Assembly (NCBI RefSeq): GCF_000226115.1
Contig: NC_016458.1
Coordinates: 6,544,001-6,608,000 of the forward strand
Length of the DNA stretch: 64,000 nt
Reading direction: 5' to 3'
DNA from: Thermothielavioides terrestris NRRL 8126
Lineage: Eukaryota; Ascomycota; Sordariomycetes; Sordariales; Chaetomiaceae
Shown here: positions 22,001-34,825 of the stretch, piece by piece
Position numbering within the stretch: the first letter of the stretch is position 1
Layout of the letters: each line of letters starts with the position of its first letter
The notes under the pieces: model-generated
Seen by the model: the letters and a program-made list of their open reading frames with translations, nothing else
Told to the model about the DNA's origin: nothing
Databases searched by the model: none
Program-made: the position numbers and the translations under genes

Positions 22001-23350
22001 AGATAGTATATAAGTACGTTCGGCATTGCCCTATATACAGAGAGAACCAAACCTTAAAAGAACTAAAGCCCAAAGACCTTTAGCCGATTCAGATACTACT
22101 ATAGCCTTTCTACACTATCACTATAGATTTTATCGTTGGTTTACTCGATATACCCTCCGAAGGGACACTATAGTCAATGAAAAAGTACCTAATCTTCAAC
22201 GCTATATACACTATCACCTATAAGTTCAATAAGAAGAAGCTTCTTATAGCTAGAAACGACAAAATGTCAATAGAGGAATAAGCAATTATAATCCTTAGAG
22301 CATTAACGTATATAGATTAGGGACTCCTAATATAAATCATTAGCGACTAAAACACTAAGTTCACCTCTGACCTATAAAAAGAAATCTTTTATATCCTAGG
22401 CGTTAGCCTCCTTTTCTCAATAGCCTATTATCCCTAGACGGACGGTCAGTTAGAAAAGATAAACTAAACGGTAGAAATCGCTATCTATATAGAAGTTATA
22501 GAAAAACTAGGAACACTATAGCCTCTACTTCTCTCTATATTATAGTACAATCTCAACAATACGCTTATAGTCACTATCGGAAGATCGCTAAACAAGTTGG
22601 TATACAGCTTTAAACTACGCTCTATCCTAGATATACTTTACTGTAAGAAGGGCACTGTTGCCTCCGCTAAAGCTATTAGTATCCTTAGACAGTAGTACTA
22701 GAAGGAAGTAGTAGAATAGATCGATTATATAAGCGCTATCGCGAAGATACATTATAACAATAAGTATATACCTACCGAGTTCGACGTAGGAGATACCATT
22801 TACCTACAACTATACAATAGATACTATTTCCTAGAAAAGCCTAAACGAAAGTAGTTACTATAGTGGGCAAGACTATTCAAAATTATCTATAAAATCGATA
22901 AGAACGCCTATAAGCTTAACTTCCTAGCTAGTTGAAAAGTCTATCCTATAGTTTCAGTTTCTTAGTTATAGAAGCTAGATTAGGGGAAAGACCCCTTTAG
23001 CCGTAACACAGAACCCTCTAGCCCTATGATCGTTGACGGAGATGAGCACTAGGAAGTCGAGAGAATCGTACAACAGCGTATCACTTAGAGGAACTAGAGA
23101 CCTAAAGTCGAGTACCTAGTACAATAGAAAGGATTTACCGTCAAAGACAACTAGTAGATCCTACGTATCCAACTTGTTGACGATGCTAAGGAACTTGTCA
23201 AAGAGTATAAAAAGGTATACCCTATCGACTAGGAGAAGGAACACTATAATAAAGGTATCGCCATTAAGGAATAGAAGGAAGTGAAGGAGATTCCTTGGTC
23301 TCGGAACCAAGTTGTCATCGAGCTATCGCAAAGGAAGGGCAACGACTATT
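19051..23350 (+). pseudogene. pol relic: protease, RT, RNase H, integrase, chromodomain
   Basis: Near 19098-19140 CFDIGSNANLVD matches the aspartic-protease active site, with Ile where Thr is usual. The RT catalytic motif YIDDII is at 20575-20592, followed by the thumb/connection text LLSYIVNGEGVAKI. RNase H starts near 21090 (KLDTSGKGYRVIVF) and includes IIFLSRLTSN. The integrase zinc region near 21930-22050 keeps His residues, but the CxxC reads CPIY, so one Cys is lost. The DDE core begins near 22115 (TIDFIVGLL). A chromodomain-like tail lies at about 23040-23215 (HxEVERIV...YLV...KGF...AKELVKEY), which places the element among chromoviruses. Frames are interrupted by many TAG/TAA codons. 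Confidence 0.88.
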
Positions 23351-24189
23351 AACAACTATACTGTTATTGACTTTCTCCTTCCTTCTTTCTTATTTCTCTC
23401 TCTTCCTTTTGTTCAATTACACTTTCCTTATTAGAATATATTCGCTTCAATATATTTATCACCGCTATACCGCTACCAAACGTATAAGCGCTGTCCTCTA
23501 TCTTATAGATCCTTTGATTTTTCTTCTCTTTACCCCTTACTTAGACATTACCAACGCTTTTAGTTATAAAACTATAGTCATTTAGTTTGTTAAGCACTTT
23601 GCTTATTCCAGTTTTCCTATATCTAGATTCGCTATTGACCTTGACCTATAAATGGTTAAGGAAAGCTATCCTATTGCTATAAAGGTATAGGGCTTCAAGC
23701 CTCGAAGGCACAATGTTCTATTCTCTAGCCACCGCTAGATAGCAACACTGTTCATTGGCTATAGGCACTATACTATTATTTTTATTTACTTCTAGAATAG
23801 CCTAACGTAGGCCACTACAATTTCCTTTCTTTTTATATATCAACCTTAATATATCTATCTTCCCTAACAATTCCTTATTGTAGTTATTTGTATTTGCTAT
23901 ATAATTAATCGTTAAACCTTCTTATTACTAAGCTATATATATTTATATGAACTACTATCAATCGGTATATGTTTATACTATATTCGTAATTCGAAACAAT
24001 CCGCTATATATTCTCACAGTGCCTACGTCAACAATAGAGGCGACTATATAGTCGATTCTCTTAGCTCACTAACATTATTGAGTAGCAAAGTACTTGAGTA
24101 TAATTATATCAATATTATCAAGGGAGATACCCGACTAGCCTTCGTCGTATATAGAATACCTCCCTATATATAAAAGACTCCTACTAAAA

Positions 24190-26220
24190 CCTATACTACT
24201 AGTACCTAAAAAAGAAAGAGCATTCACCTCGCTATAAAGTAAGTGGGAGGTACTATAAAGGTCACCAATATACCTAATACCCTTTTATATACTATAGAAG
24301 TATATATATCCTACTAAGCTATAACCAAGGACATTATCGCCAAAGTCGCCTATAACAACGAAATGACAGTCGCTAAGAAAGCTGATATAGCTAAAGCGAT
24401 CTAAAACAGTTTAGAAACTATATACAAGGAACAAAAGCAAGCTATTATCTTAGGCCTCATTGTCATTCTAGACAACAAGCCTAAAGTCACCAAAGACTAT
24501 AAGGAAACGCTAAATAGCAATATAGTATAAGAGCACCTCAACGCTCTTCTTATTTATAAGTATATAGAAGGAGAACAACCCCTCTAATATACACCTAAGA
24601 TCTAATACCCTATTATCGATAACGTCGCAATCGCCTATATATAGTGTAAAGAGCCTTAGCAAGCTGTATATATCGTATCCAATAACAAAGTAGTTATAAA
24701 CGACGACGACTAGAATACCTTAGACAACAACAAAGCCAATTACATTAATAATAAGGAGGATATAGCTATAGAGCTATATTATATTCTAGAGCTATAAAAG
24801 ACCTATATATCCTACAGTTATTCCTATCGCCCTATGAAAGCTACGAACAAGTATATCGCCACTATAAGCAAGGTACTCGCCTATATATATATAGACTTCG
24901 GCTATAACGAAGAATATATAGCTAAACTCGTAATGTAGTTTACTAGATTCTATCGTATAGTCCTGAAAAAAGACCTTAGTGACAAACTAGCTAGCTTCGC
25001 TTACAACTTACACGTCTATAGAATCAAAGGCATAGTCAAAAAGGCCTTTAAAGAGTTCTAAGAGACTAGAATAGTGACTATAAGCTATATATCAACCGCT
25101 ATTAAGATCCTCGCCTTACAATATATATCGCCTAAAGGGGAGGGCAATCTATCTATCAACACAATATTAGTAAAGCTCGGCCTAGTACACTACAATAACG
25201 CTAAAGCTATAGATATAGCAAGCGGTATCGGCTATATAGTTACTATAAACAACGTCGCTATTAAATCCCTCTAGGCTAATATAAAGACCGTATAGACGTT
25301 TACCAAAGACCTATTGTATTTCGTATAAAAGTACTAAGTATACATTAAGGAAATTAAGAATATCGCTATAGAATCTATAAAACATATTGGCGCTATAGAT
25401 ATAAATAAGAACGCTAGATATATAGAGCTAGATACCTTTGCCTTCTAGGCCAACCTAGATAAAATATACTATTATTAGATCAAGAAGATTAGCAATATAT
25501 AGTAAACCTATAACAAGACTATAATAGAACTCTATTGTATAGATAATATACTCTATAAAGACGTCGACATAGTTATATATATAACCTCCAATATATAAGA
25601 CATTATCTATATAAGTTTATCAAAGTGTATACAAGACCTTAAACACTATACAATAATCCTCGAGGCCTATATAATTGTATTAAGTGTAATTCCCAACGAG
25701 ATGGAAATTGTAAAACAAACTATTACAACTATCTAGCCCGACAAACGCTAAGAACTAGTACCTAAGGTTAGCTAAGCTATAACCGTAATAGCTATACACT
25801 CCACTAAGACTATATAGCTACTTACCCAAAGAACGCCTACTAAGGCACCCATCGCTAAAGCTACACTACCAATTACACCAACGACATTAGCTAAGATGTT
25901 ACAAAGCTAGTGCAATAAAAGCATTTATTCAACGTTAAAAGCTAAAACGATCGAAGTTACCGCTACTAAGCGCCAATGTAAAGTAACTATTGACGATAAA
26001 GTGTAGGAAACACCGATATATCCTCCTAAGAAGCTTAAGAAAACGCCTACTTCCACTGAACGTAAAGTAGCAACAAAGACATCCAAGGTCAGAAGAGACG
26101 ACCTCTATACTAGTAATAGTATAGTCAATCTCGATAAATAGAACAAGTGAACAGATATATTACAATAGAGGACTTCGCTATAGGACGAAATAACGAATAT
26201 AAAACCTATATAAAGTATAA
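24190..26220 (+). pseudogene. Third ORF relic after pol, unknown
   Basis: If TAG and TAA are treated as mutated Gln codons, one + frame stays protein-like for roughly 650 codons between the chromodomain and the 3' LTR. The intact piece at 25074-25274 is part of it. Near the end it becomes Lys/Thr/Pro-rich (PPKKLKKTPTST). I recognise no domain and see no clear membrane-protein pattern. It could be an extra chromovirus gene, captured host sequence or the remains of a nested element. Confidence 0.5.
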
Positions 26221-26321
26221 TATAGATTAGTTTTCTTCCCTTCCTATATACTCCTTTATCCTATATTAAGTTCTATAATAATGGCGAAGACACTATCTTT
26301 TTCTTCTTATCCCTAGGCACT

Positions 26322-26570
26322 TATTATATACAACTGTAGCAAAGACACCTATAACTGCACTACGGTCAGGGGTAACGAATATTCCCTTAAAAAGGGGAAC
26401 CTCACCTAGAACCCCTTCGTAGGAAGATAGACTATATCAATATACTTTTGTGACACATACTAGTGTTCAGGAGTACCGCCTCATCAGCTGACAAGGCTGA
26501 GAGGCATTGATCTTTCTCACCCTTACACGTTTACCGTCAGATAGTCACCGAGGACCATCGGCGTATAACA
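26322..26570 (+). repeat. 3' LTR of the chromovirus
   Basis: 249 bp, aligned base for base with the 5' LTR. It starts TATTATATAC where the 5' copy has TGTCATACAC, so even the conserved TG is mutated. It ends in GGCGTATAACA. The bases just before it are pyrimidine-rich, and no purine-rich tract is visible there. Confidence 0.92.
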
Positions 26571-26798
26571 TTAACCCTCACCCTAACCTTGACCCTTACC
26601 CTAACTATAACCCTCATCCTAACTAGCGGGGGGCTAGCGCCGCCCCCCATACCCCCCGGCGAACTAACCCGTGGCTAACCCATGGCGATAGTGCAAACCC
26701 CTTGGCGGTCTTGGCGGGGTACTGACGCTGTAAAAACATTGCCGACAATTGGCCGAAATTAGTCTTGGCGGGACCTCTTTAGCCATCAGCTGGAGCCC

Positions 26799-27880
26799 AG
26801 CTACCTAGCATGAACATATACTTTGTACAGTAACAGGAGCATACAAAAGACAACTCGGCTAAGATCATATATCGGTTTGATGATGATGCCCGCCTGATCT
26901 GATGGTAACATAGGTATTTTTCAAATAGCTTATGGGGTTATCCCTGTGCCTCTGCTGTCATCTTCATACTTCAGCATAGTGTTGGTGGAAAACAAGCAGG
27001 GAGACCTTTTAGCATTCCTTATGTTTCCATTTGCTACGGTCATGTTCAGGGAGTGAGTCGTTGTGCCTGGCGAAGCCAAAGATGCGACACGGCAATTTTG
27101 CACAGGATTGCAGGGGCTAAATTTGAGTTTCTGGCAAAGCCACCTCCCTCCCCACTGTAACCAACTGGCAGTGGTACACTATACACGGAATAATCCGTGT
27201 GGATTTGTCGTGTAGTGTACATGCAGCCCTCGCTGCACAGCAGGTTTGCCGGTGACAGGATGGCCGGTAATCGGGTAAGGTTCTGGCCAGGTTCAAGCAG
27301 AGCCGCAAGGCAAGAAGAGCATCTGTCGTCTTTGTGCGAAACTCGAACCCAATTGTGCAAAGGCTCAGCTTCTGGTGACTAATCCGTACATACATGTACA
27401 GTACATCCGTGCATGTGAACCAGCGATGCCCCACATTCGATCTGATAAGGATGGAAGCCGCCACTCCCGTCCAGCTCCGGTCTGGCTCCGAAGGCAACGT
27501 CAGGGTTCTTGAACTTTGTTTTTGCCTCTTACTTGGTGGGCTCGACTGAGACCGCTCACGGAGCTGTTGTGCAGCCTTACCGACAACGACCCTGTGTGTG
27601 CTAGTCGTGGACCTATCTCTTGTTAAGGGCCACGCAAAAGCACCATTCCCACTTGCTTTTTGCTTCTGAGGCAACTTCACTACGAGCTTCTTAAGTATTG
27701 GGTGATGCGCGAGCCCAGCCGCTTTGGAGCTACCCGGGTAATCACTTGCGAGAAGCGCAAGGAAGAAGCGGCAGGAGGCGGGTGATCCTGCAGGCTGGGG
27801 GGTTGGGGGGCACGAAGGGTGCCCAATATCCACCATCTGGAGATTGGTAGATATCTGAGATCTCGGCCTGGTGTTGCGAA
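26799..27880. other. Intergenic region, 1.1 kb
   Basis: This is unique sequence between MITE copy C and the diflavin reductase start, presumably that gene's promoter. Short palindromic TACATGTACAGTACAT-type sequence occurs near 27390-27405. No gene supported. Confidence 0.4.
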
Positions 27881-30562
27881 ATGGGCGAGGCGGGAGGCTC
27901 CAGCCGAGACACGCAACCGCCCTCGGTTGAGGGCCGGAGCATGGCTGTGCTGTACGGGTCCGAGACTGGCAACGCCGAAGACATTGCTGCCGAGTTGGGC
28001 AACATGGCCCGGCGGTTGCACTTCCAGACAACAGTCGACGAGATGGACGGCTTCAAACTGGTGCGTTGCCTGCGCGTCTCTGCACCACAGCATCCCCGGG
28101 GCTGGATGGTGCTTCAGATGAGCGGAATCTCGAAATCTCAAAGCCCCAGCGGGTACCTAGGGTGAGCGCTAACACGGCTTTCGATACGGTACCTTAGGCA
28201 GATGTTCTGCGTGCATCACTCGTCATCTTTGTGACATCCACCACAGGGCAGGGCGACATGCCCAAGAACGCATTGAAGTTCTGGAGAAATCTGAGGCGCG
28301 AGAAGCTCAACAACACCAACTGTCTCCGGTCTCTGCGGTTCGCCATCTTTGGGCTGGGCGACAGCTCGTACTTGAAGTAGGTGCTCGCTCCGGCCTCGGT
28401 ATCTTACCTGGGTTATCATTATACTGTGTCCTGTCCTGCTTGATGGGCCGGCGGCTTTCTCCGGCGTGACTCCTTTGCTGTCGTCCCTTTGTTCCTTCCC
28501 CATACGAGAGATCTTGCACGGTTGCGGTTGTTTATGAGGGCTCCTTCCGCTAATATCCGGCTGCGAAATCAGATTCAACTGGGCGGCGCGGAAGTTGCGA
28601 GCGCGGCTCCTGCAACTCGGAGCGATCGAGTTCTTCAGACCCGGCGAGGGCGACGAACGGCACGATAACGGGTAAGGAACCATCACCTCTTGCCTTCCCG
28701 ATCTGTCCCGCCGTGTGCTGACAGCTCTTGCGCTCGACAGCATCGACAGCATCTATCTTCCGTGGTCTCAAGAGCTCAAGGCAGCCATGGTCGCCGACTA
28801 CCCCCTTCCGGACTCGGTCCGCCCCATCCCCGATGACGTGCCGCTCGCGCCTAAGTATTCGCTCGAGCTGATGCCGTCCTCCTCGCCCACCTCGTCCCTC
28901 CCGTCCACGCCGTCCGCACCGTCCACTCCGACCGTCAGAATGGACGTCGACGAAGCGGCGCCGCGGGCCGAGGATGAGCGCATGTTCCTAGCCTCGAGGA
29001 CGAAGAGCGCGGCCCGCTCCCACATCAGCAATCCACCGTCCGCTGCGGAACAGGCCCGCGAAGACTGGAGGCGACTGAATGTCACGTTCCCCGCCCACAG
29101 CGCTCGGGCAGACGGAAGCTGGGAGCGGGCCAATGGCCGGCCTGTCGACTCGCTGGACAAGGACAATATCCTCACAGACCATCCAGAGAAGTATCTCCTC
29201 GAGCCAGAATCTCCCCGCATCCCCGCGACTCCACCCGCGGACTTGCTCCCGATTCCCGACACGAAAGTTGCCATGGTGGTTGGCAATGATCGAGTGACGC
29301 CGCCCGACCACTGGCAGGATGTTCGTCGGCTGGTCTTCCACGTGCAGCTCACGCCTAGAGACCGCCAGGTCCTCAGCCAGATTAGCGGAGAGATGGTGTT
29401 GACCATCTGGCCCAAGAACTATCCCGAGGACGTCCAGGAGCTGATTACCCTGATGGACTGGGGAGCCGTGGCAGACTTGCCCCTCGAGATCAAGTCGTGC
29501 CCTCGGGGGGTTTTTGTTGACCGCAGTGGTGCGACCTTGCGACATCTGCTGACCCACAACCTGGACATTACGGCTGTCCCGAAGCGCAATTTCATCCGGG
29601 AATTGATATTCTTCACCAACGACAAGAGGGAGAAGGAGCGGCTCATGGAGTTCACCAGGGCCGGCAACGAGCAAGAGTTCTATGACTACACATGCCGCCC
29701 TCGCCGAACCATTATCGAACTCCTGCGAGACTTCGCGGGCGTCAAAATCCCCTTTCGGAGAGCCCTCGATCTGTTCCCCGTCATCCGCGGCCGCGCGTAC
29801 AGCGTCTGTAATGGAGGCATTGATCTCAAGACCCCTCGCGAAGACGACAGGTTCACTTTTGAAATCCTAGCAGCGCTCGTGGAGTACAAGACCATCATCC
29901 GCAAGCCCCGCCAGGGCCTCTGCTCGCGCTACCTCAAGCACCTTGCCGTCGGCACCGAGGTACGGGTCAAGTTGTCGAGTTCCAGTGGCCCCGCTCTGGT
30001 GGACAGCCCCGCGGAGGCGCGCCGACCTCTGATTGCCATAGCCACCGGCACCGGCATTGCTCCGATCCGCGCCGTCATCCAGGAGCGCGCCCAGCACCGA
30101 GGCGCGGGCGACACGCTCCTCTTCTTCGGCTGCCGCAACCGCTCGGCCGACTTCTACTTTGAACGCGAGTGGCCGCTCTATCCCAACCTCATCGTCTACC
30201 CGGCCTTTTCGCGCGACAACATCGTCCCCGACCCGCGGACCGTCGCCGGCCCCGATCAAAATGGCACCGGAGCCGACTTTTCCGGACCCTTGCGTCCAGA
30301 CGACATCCTCGCTGCCGTCCAATACGACGCGAACAAGAACTACGTGCAGCACCTGATCCGCAAGCACGCCGAGGAAGTCGGCGCGCTGATGAGGCGCCAC
30401 CCCATCGTCTGCGTCTGCGGCAACGCGGGCCGCATGCCCATCTCCGTGCGGCGTGCCCTGCTCGATGCGCTGGTCATCAGCGGCGTGGTGGCGAACAAGG
30501 ACGAGGCCGAGAAGTGGTTCTCTAACCCGGAAAATCTGACGTTTTGGCAGGAGGTGTGGTGA
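27881..30562 (+). CDS. tah18: NADPH-dependent diflavin oxidoreductase (Tah18/NDOR1)
   Basis: This enzyme transfers electrons from NADPH through FAD and FMN to the Fe-S protein Dre2 in cytosolic iron-sulfur assembly (known for the family). Exons are 27881..28060, 28198..28376, 28573..28671 and 28741..30562; introns are 137, 196 and 69 nt, and all junctions keep frame, giving 759 residues. The flavodoxin domain has LYGSETGNAEDIA, TSTTGQGDMPKNALKFW and FGLGDSSYLKFNWAARKL. The FAD domain has TIWPKNYPEDVQ, and RAYSVCNGG in the position of the usual RxYS motif. The NADPH domain has GTGIAPIRAVIQER, FFGCRNRSADFYF and VCGNAGRMP, and the protein ends FWQEVW as the family does. An in-frame Met at 27941 is an alternative start. 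A Ser/Pro-rich insert (about residues 190-270) is longer than usual. Confidence 0.95.
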
Positions 30563-31781
30563 ATGCCCTGCCTGCCGCGCTTGCCGGAGTTGAGTTTATG
30601 GGCGACGGGGTTTGGTGGGAAGAAGGCTTGGATGGATGGCCCTTTGCGTTGATAGAGTGCAGCGACCGGCGTTGGGCTCTTTTGTCTTTGTTCTGGGCCA
30701 TAGTTCTGGGCGGACTGGGACATGGGGAATAGACGAACTCGGAGGTTCTTGTGTGCTGTACCGTAAACATGGGACTTTGATAGCAGCCCATAGAGGAGGG
30801 CCAAAACAAGGTTGTTCAGGAGACCGTCCATGCTAGTATGCATCTGTGCGGAGTGACCTTCCGTTTAGACCGCCGACAAACACTCAGCTTTACGCTCTGG
30901 GGGAGAGTGAGCTCGGTATGGGCGTATTCCAGGGAGGACTGCAAGGCAGATACATGTGTGCATACATAGAGGCGTATATAGGTGAGGTAAGGTATCTGCT
31001 CAAAGCCGAGGACCCTGCGAAGCGAGAAGGGAGAACAGCAACAGCAACCGGGTCGGGGCTGGCCAGTCTTGGAGCCGGGCAGTGTCAGAACGTCGTAACT
31101 GTAACTACATACACGCCGCCAGAGGTGTCTGGATGGCTCACTGCAGCGGGAAGCAGGCCAGATCCAGATTCCCACCACGTCCAGTGTGAAGTCAGAGGTG
31201 TAACGACATAGTTGATGTGAACGTGATCATGTAGATGGCCAAGTAAGTCCGTGTCCTACCACAAGAAGTCAACCTCTTGGGAAGCGGCCCCGACGATTTA
31301 GAAGTTCATCAAGTTAGTTGGATGCTTCTACTTGTTCTACCGGCTTTCTTCCCAGAGCCCAGTTATCAGCTAGCTAACGCGCTCCTTTTCCATCGGCTCA
31401 AAATGGGCAGACGTCTCCCGTCTTTGGCGCCAGCGACTCCCAGCGGCTTCCAAACTTGCTTCATTGGACAAAACAAATAGCTTGACAGCTTCCAGGTCTC
31501 TTCACCCGAATGCTCCCCATGTTGCGCCTCTGCAACGCCTTCCTCAAGATTACCTTCGCAGATTCAACGCCGAAAAGACACATCTGTCCGTTTGCCCCGC
31601 CCGTCCGCCCAGGTTTGGGCTAGTAGAGAACTCCGAAACGCCTCGCTCCCGTTGTACCCAAAATGAAAAGCCAGCCATGGCAGTGGTGGTATATAATAAC
31701 CCAGCTTCTCAAACAAAATCCAGAGAAATTTCGGCAGGAATATGTACGCTGCGTAGTAAAACATAGGGTGAAACCGGGGGG
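30563..31781. other. Intergenic region between convergent genes
   Basis: About 1.2 kb between the stop codons of the diflavin reductase and the pepsin-like gene. Short frames here are not protein-like, and no repeat family or RNA gene was seen. Confidence 0.45.
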
Positions 31782-34700
31782 TTATGGCCGTCGCATTAAA
31801 TGACGATCGTCCTGGTCCTCCCAGCTATATCGCTTCTCCGCGACCTGCGGCACGTGGATGAGCTCCGAACCGGCTTCGATGCGCTCCATGCTGCGAGGAC
31901 TGCGCGGTATGTCGTGGTCATGGCCCTCGGGATGTTGGCCCTGTGTCGTGCTTTCAATTCTTGTCCCAGCCTCCGATCTCAATTGGGTCTCTTCAGTAAC
32001 GGTCATGCTACGAGGACTGCGCGGTATGTCGTGGTCATGGCCCTGGGCCTGGGGATGGTGGCCTTGTGTCGCGCTTTCGATTCTTGTTCCAATCTCCGAT
32101 CTCAATTGGGTCTCCTCATCAACAGTGAAGTTGCTGCCGAGCGTATCGGTGGAGCCCTGAGTCTGGGATCGACGATGTCCGAGAGGTTGAGGGGGTGGCA
32201 AGTCTTCAGGACCGAGATAAGCGGGCTCAGCATGCGACGAAGCGTCGCTGGGAGTCACGATCCGAGGTATTGGTGGTTGCAGGCGTGGAAGCTGGATATT
32301 CTCCGGCAGAGGCCCTAGGCATACCACTCGCGATGGGTCGATCGGCGTTCGTTGGAACGAAGGGGAAGGCAGCTGCACGGATCCGGTTGGAGAAGTGGGC
32401 GAAGCGTTCGAACCAGAGCGGGTAAGGGACGAAGGAGCATAAGTGTGGGGGGAATTTGGAGACTGGGGTGAGACGGGAGAGTAGCTGCTGGGATCGGATC
32501 CGTTGGAAGAAGCGTTGAGATGATTCGACGGAGGTGCAACCGTCATGGGCGACGGCAGGTCAAACATGCGGCTGGTCCAATCCCCATGTGGCGTCAAGGG
32601 AGAAGGAAGCGAAGCGGGAAGGGAGTTGCCGTTGGCGCACGTGGGTGACAACGCCGGAGACGGTTCATCGGACGGCCTGTGATGAGCAACGGGACTTGGA
32701 TCTTGCATCGACTTCTCCGGCCCAGGCGCCGGGGGAGGAAACGCCGTCGGAGTGTAGGTCGGCACTGGTCCCTGCAACTGGCGGTCCAGTTTCCGCCTGG
32801 TGATCTCGTACTGGCTCAAACCATCGGTGCGGTCGGCGCCAAACTCGGTTTCCTCGTCTCCAACATCGTGGCTGTCTAGCTCAACCGGCTCAGGCGGCAC
32901 CGGCATTTCAAAGACCTGGTGTTGGGCGTCAGCCCCGACCTCAACTGGGTGCTCGGTGCTCCCGTCCGTTTGGTGCGCAACGGGTTTCCTCGATCGTTTC
33001 TTCCTGATGATCTTGGTGAACATCCTCTTGACCGGACTCCTCGGCTCGTCGTCTTCCTCTTCAGCAGCCTGAGGGCCCTCTTTGTTTTCCTCCTCTTGCG
33101 GTGCAGGTTCCTTCGGCCTCGCCTTCCGTTTGCGTAGGAGGCAGAACCAGAGGACCAATGCCAAAATGCTGCCGGATATGAGGGCACTGATCACGATGCC
33201 GGCGATTTGGCCAGAATTCAGCCCCTGACTCGGACTGCTGGGTGCTTGGTATTGCGGGTATGGACTATCGATCGGCCTCGTGATAGCCTCGAGCGAGTAG
33301 TTCGTAGCGGCGTTAATAGGGAAGAGAGACTGATGAACCGAGAAAGTGGCCCGGTCGTAACTGGTAATCATATATGCCTCCTGCATGAACACGCGCCCAA
33401 TGATGTACTGATTATTGTTGACTTCCTTGGTGGACCGTTTAAGGGGAAAATATGGAATGCTCGAGTTCCCCCATTGGATGACATTCTTGAAGGGGTATCG
33501 TAGGAGCTGCGCAAACGCGGCCGACGGGAGAGTGATGTTGACGACTCCGGGGGTGTTGAGGGGCTGTCCGAAGTTGTCGGCATTCTGATAACTGGAAAGC
33601 GTGAAGGTGAAGGAAAGCGACGTGTCGGACTGATACTGTGTGTACTGCGCTCCGTCGCGAAAGACGTAAACACCCAAGTCCTCCCTCCACGTCAGGTTCA
33701 GAGCTGCAGCGAAGCGTTCGCACACCTCGGTGGGGAGCCAGAGGTAAGGCGTCGAGGTGTCAATGAGAGCGATGATGGAATCGTCCATAGTCACGAGGGG
33801 CCGCTCCGTCGACGTCCAGTTCTTGGTGGGTGCGTGATCCATCGACGTCACCTGGGCGGTGATCCCGCGCACTCGGACGTTGGGTAGTCGGGTTAATGGG
33901 TCAAGCGAAAAGGTGGTGTCATGCGGTTTGAACCTCAACGTATCGTATCCCCCCAACGTCAAGGACGCGACGGTCCCGCTGTTCTTTCCATCTGTGCTTC
34001 GTCAGCAAACCATGTCGCGTACCTGGCGGCCCGTGTGGCGGCCGCGACTTACCGTCATGGTAATAGGCGCCCGCCGTGTATCCGTAGCCATGGCTAGGGA
34101 TCGTGCCGTACGTTTCGGCCAACTGCGAGATGAGAGGGGTTGTTAGGTTGGAGCCAAATCGGCCCTGCGTCACGCCAACGCCCACATATCCCTCGTAGTA
34201 GTCGGTGTCATTGATGGCAGCCACCAGCGCCCCTTTGATGGAGGTGGATATCCGCGTCACCGTGTTGACGAAGGCGAACGTGTCCAGCCCGTAGTCCCCA
34301 TTGCCGCCCATGCCCGTGTAGTTCATGCCCAACTGCCAGGCCCCCAGCGAACGCCATGTTTCGGATTGTGAACTGTCGAAGACGCCGCCCCGGGCATCGA
34401 TGCATAGTTGAACTTCTTCCCTGTTAACGGCGCTGACCACATGCGGGGTCTCCGTCGTTGCCCGCGATAGCACTCACCTGGGACGCAGCCACCGGTCGAG
34501 ATGACCCAGATCTCAGACAGGGCCGTGGCAACGGTCAGATAGACCACCTGGGCGGGAGAACCAACGTAAAAAAGGAAGTTGGACCAAGTTCCATCGATGC
34601 CATACCTAGCAGGGCGATCAGCAGGACGCACAGCGTCAGAGGGTCAAAATCCAAGGGACAAGACAAGACGCACCATTCGCCTGACGGCTGGATCCAGAGC

Positions 34701-34825
34701 GGGCTTGGAGTTGGCGGATCGGATGCTGCTGCTGCTGCTGCTGCTACTGCTGCGAGTTGCGACACGGAGAGCAGCAGCGGCAGGACGTGACGAACGACAG
34801 CGGCGCCGAGGTAAGGCAACCGCAT
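31782..34825 (-). CDS. Membrane-anchored pepsin-like (A1 fold) protein, probably non-catalytic
   Basis: Exons are 34825..34674, 34605..34478, 34415..34053 and 33991..31782, giving about 950 residues. Residues 1-33 are a signal peptide (MRLPYLGAAVVRHVLPLLL, then Ala-rich). The pepsin-like domain covers about residues 45-430. The first catalytic site is absent: where DTGS is expected the chain reads TVATALSEIWVISTGG. The second site keeps ALIDTSTPYLWLP. Asn-X-Ser/Thr sites are common. A single transmembrane helix follows near residue 485 (IAGIVISALISGSILALVLW), then Arg/Lys and a cytosolic tail of about 440 residues rich in Pro and Ser, ending with a duplicated block (ETQLRSE...GTRIES...HDHDIPRSPRSM). 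This suggests a plasma-membrane or vacuolar surface protein, perhaps a sensor rather than an enzyme. The second intron's acceptor could be either AAG of GAAGAAG. Confidence 0.85.

Larger units (their letters stand above)
15986..26570 (+). mobile_element. Ty3/Gypsy chromovirus, RIP-degraded, 10.6 kb
   Basis: Two 249-bp LTRs flank the element, the 5' one beginning TG and both ending in CA; 5-bp target duplications TTAAC lie at 15981-15985 and 26571-26575. Interior relics on the + strand come in Ty3/Gypsy order: protease, reverse transcriptase, RNase H, integrase, chromodomain. About 3 kb of further sequence precedes the 3' LTR. The interior is AT-rich and its frames are cut almost only by TAG and TAA where Gln or Trp codons are expected, the pattern of RIP. 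LTR differences are essentially all transitions. The element cannot be active. Confidence 0.93.
15787..26790 (-). mobile_element. MITE copy C, split by a chromovirus
   Basis: The left part is 15787-15985 and the right part 26576-26790, in the opposite orientation to copies A and B. Flanking 8-bp repeats are CGGAGCCC (15779-15786) and TGGAGCCC (26791-26798). The retrotransposon between the parts is bounded by TTAAC duplications; removing it and one TTAAC restores a MITE of about 414 bp. Only about 50 bases separate this copy from copy B. Confidence 0.88.

Noticed and set aside
28715..28740. Separate gene starting at the Met near 28715
   Set aside because: This is intron sequence; the open frame is exon 4 of the diflavin reductase, and the flavodoxin half lies upstream in three exons.
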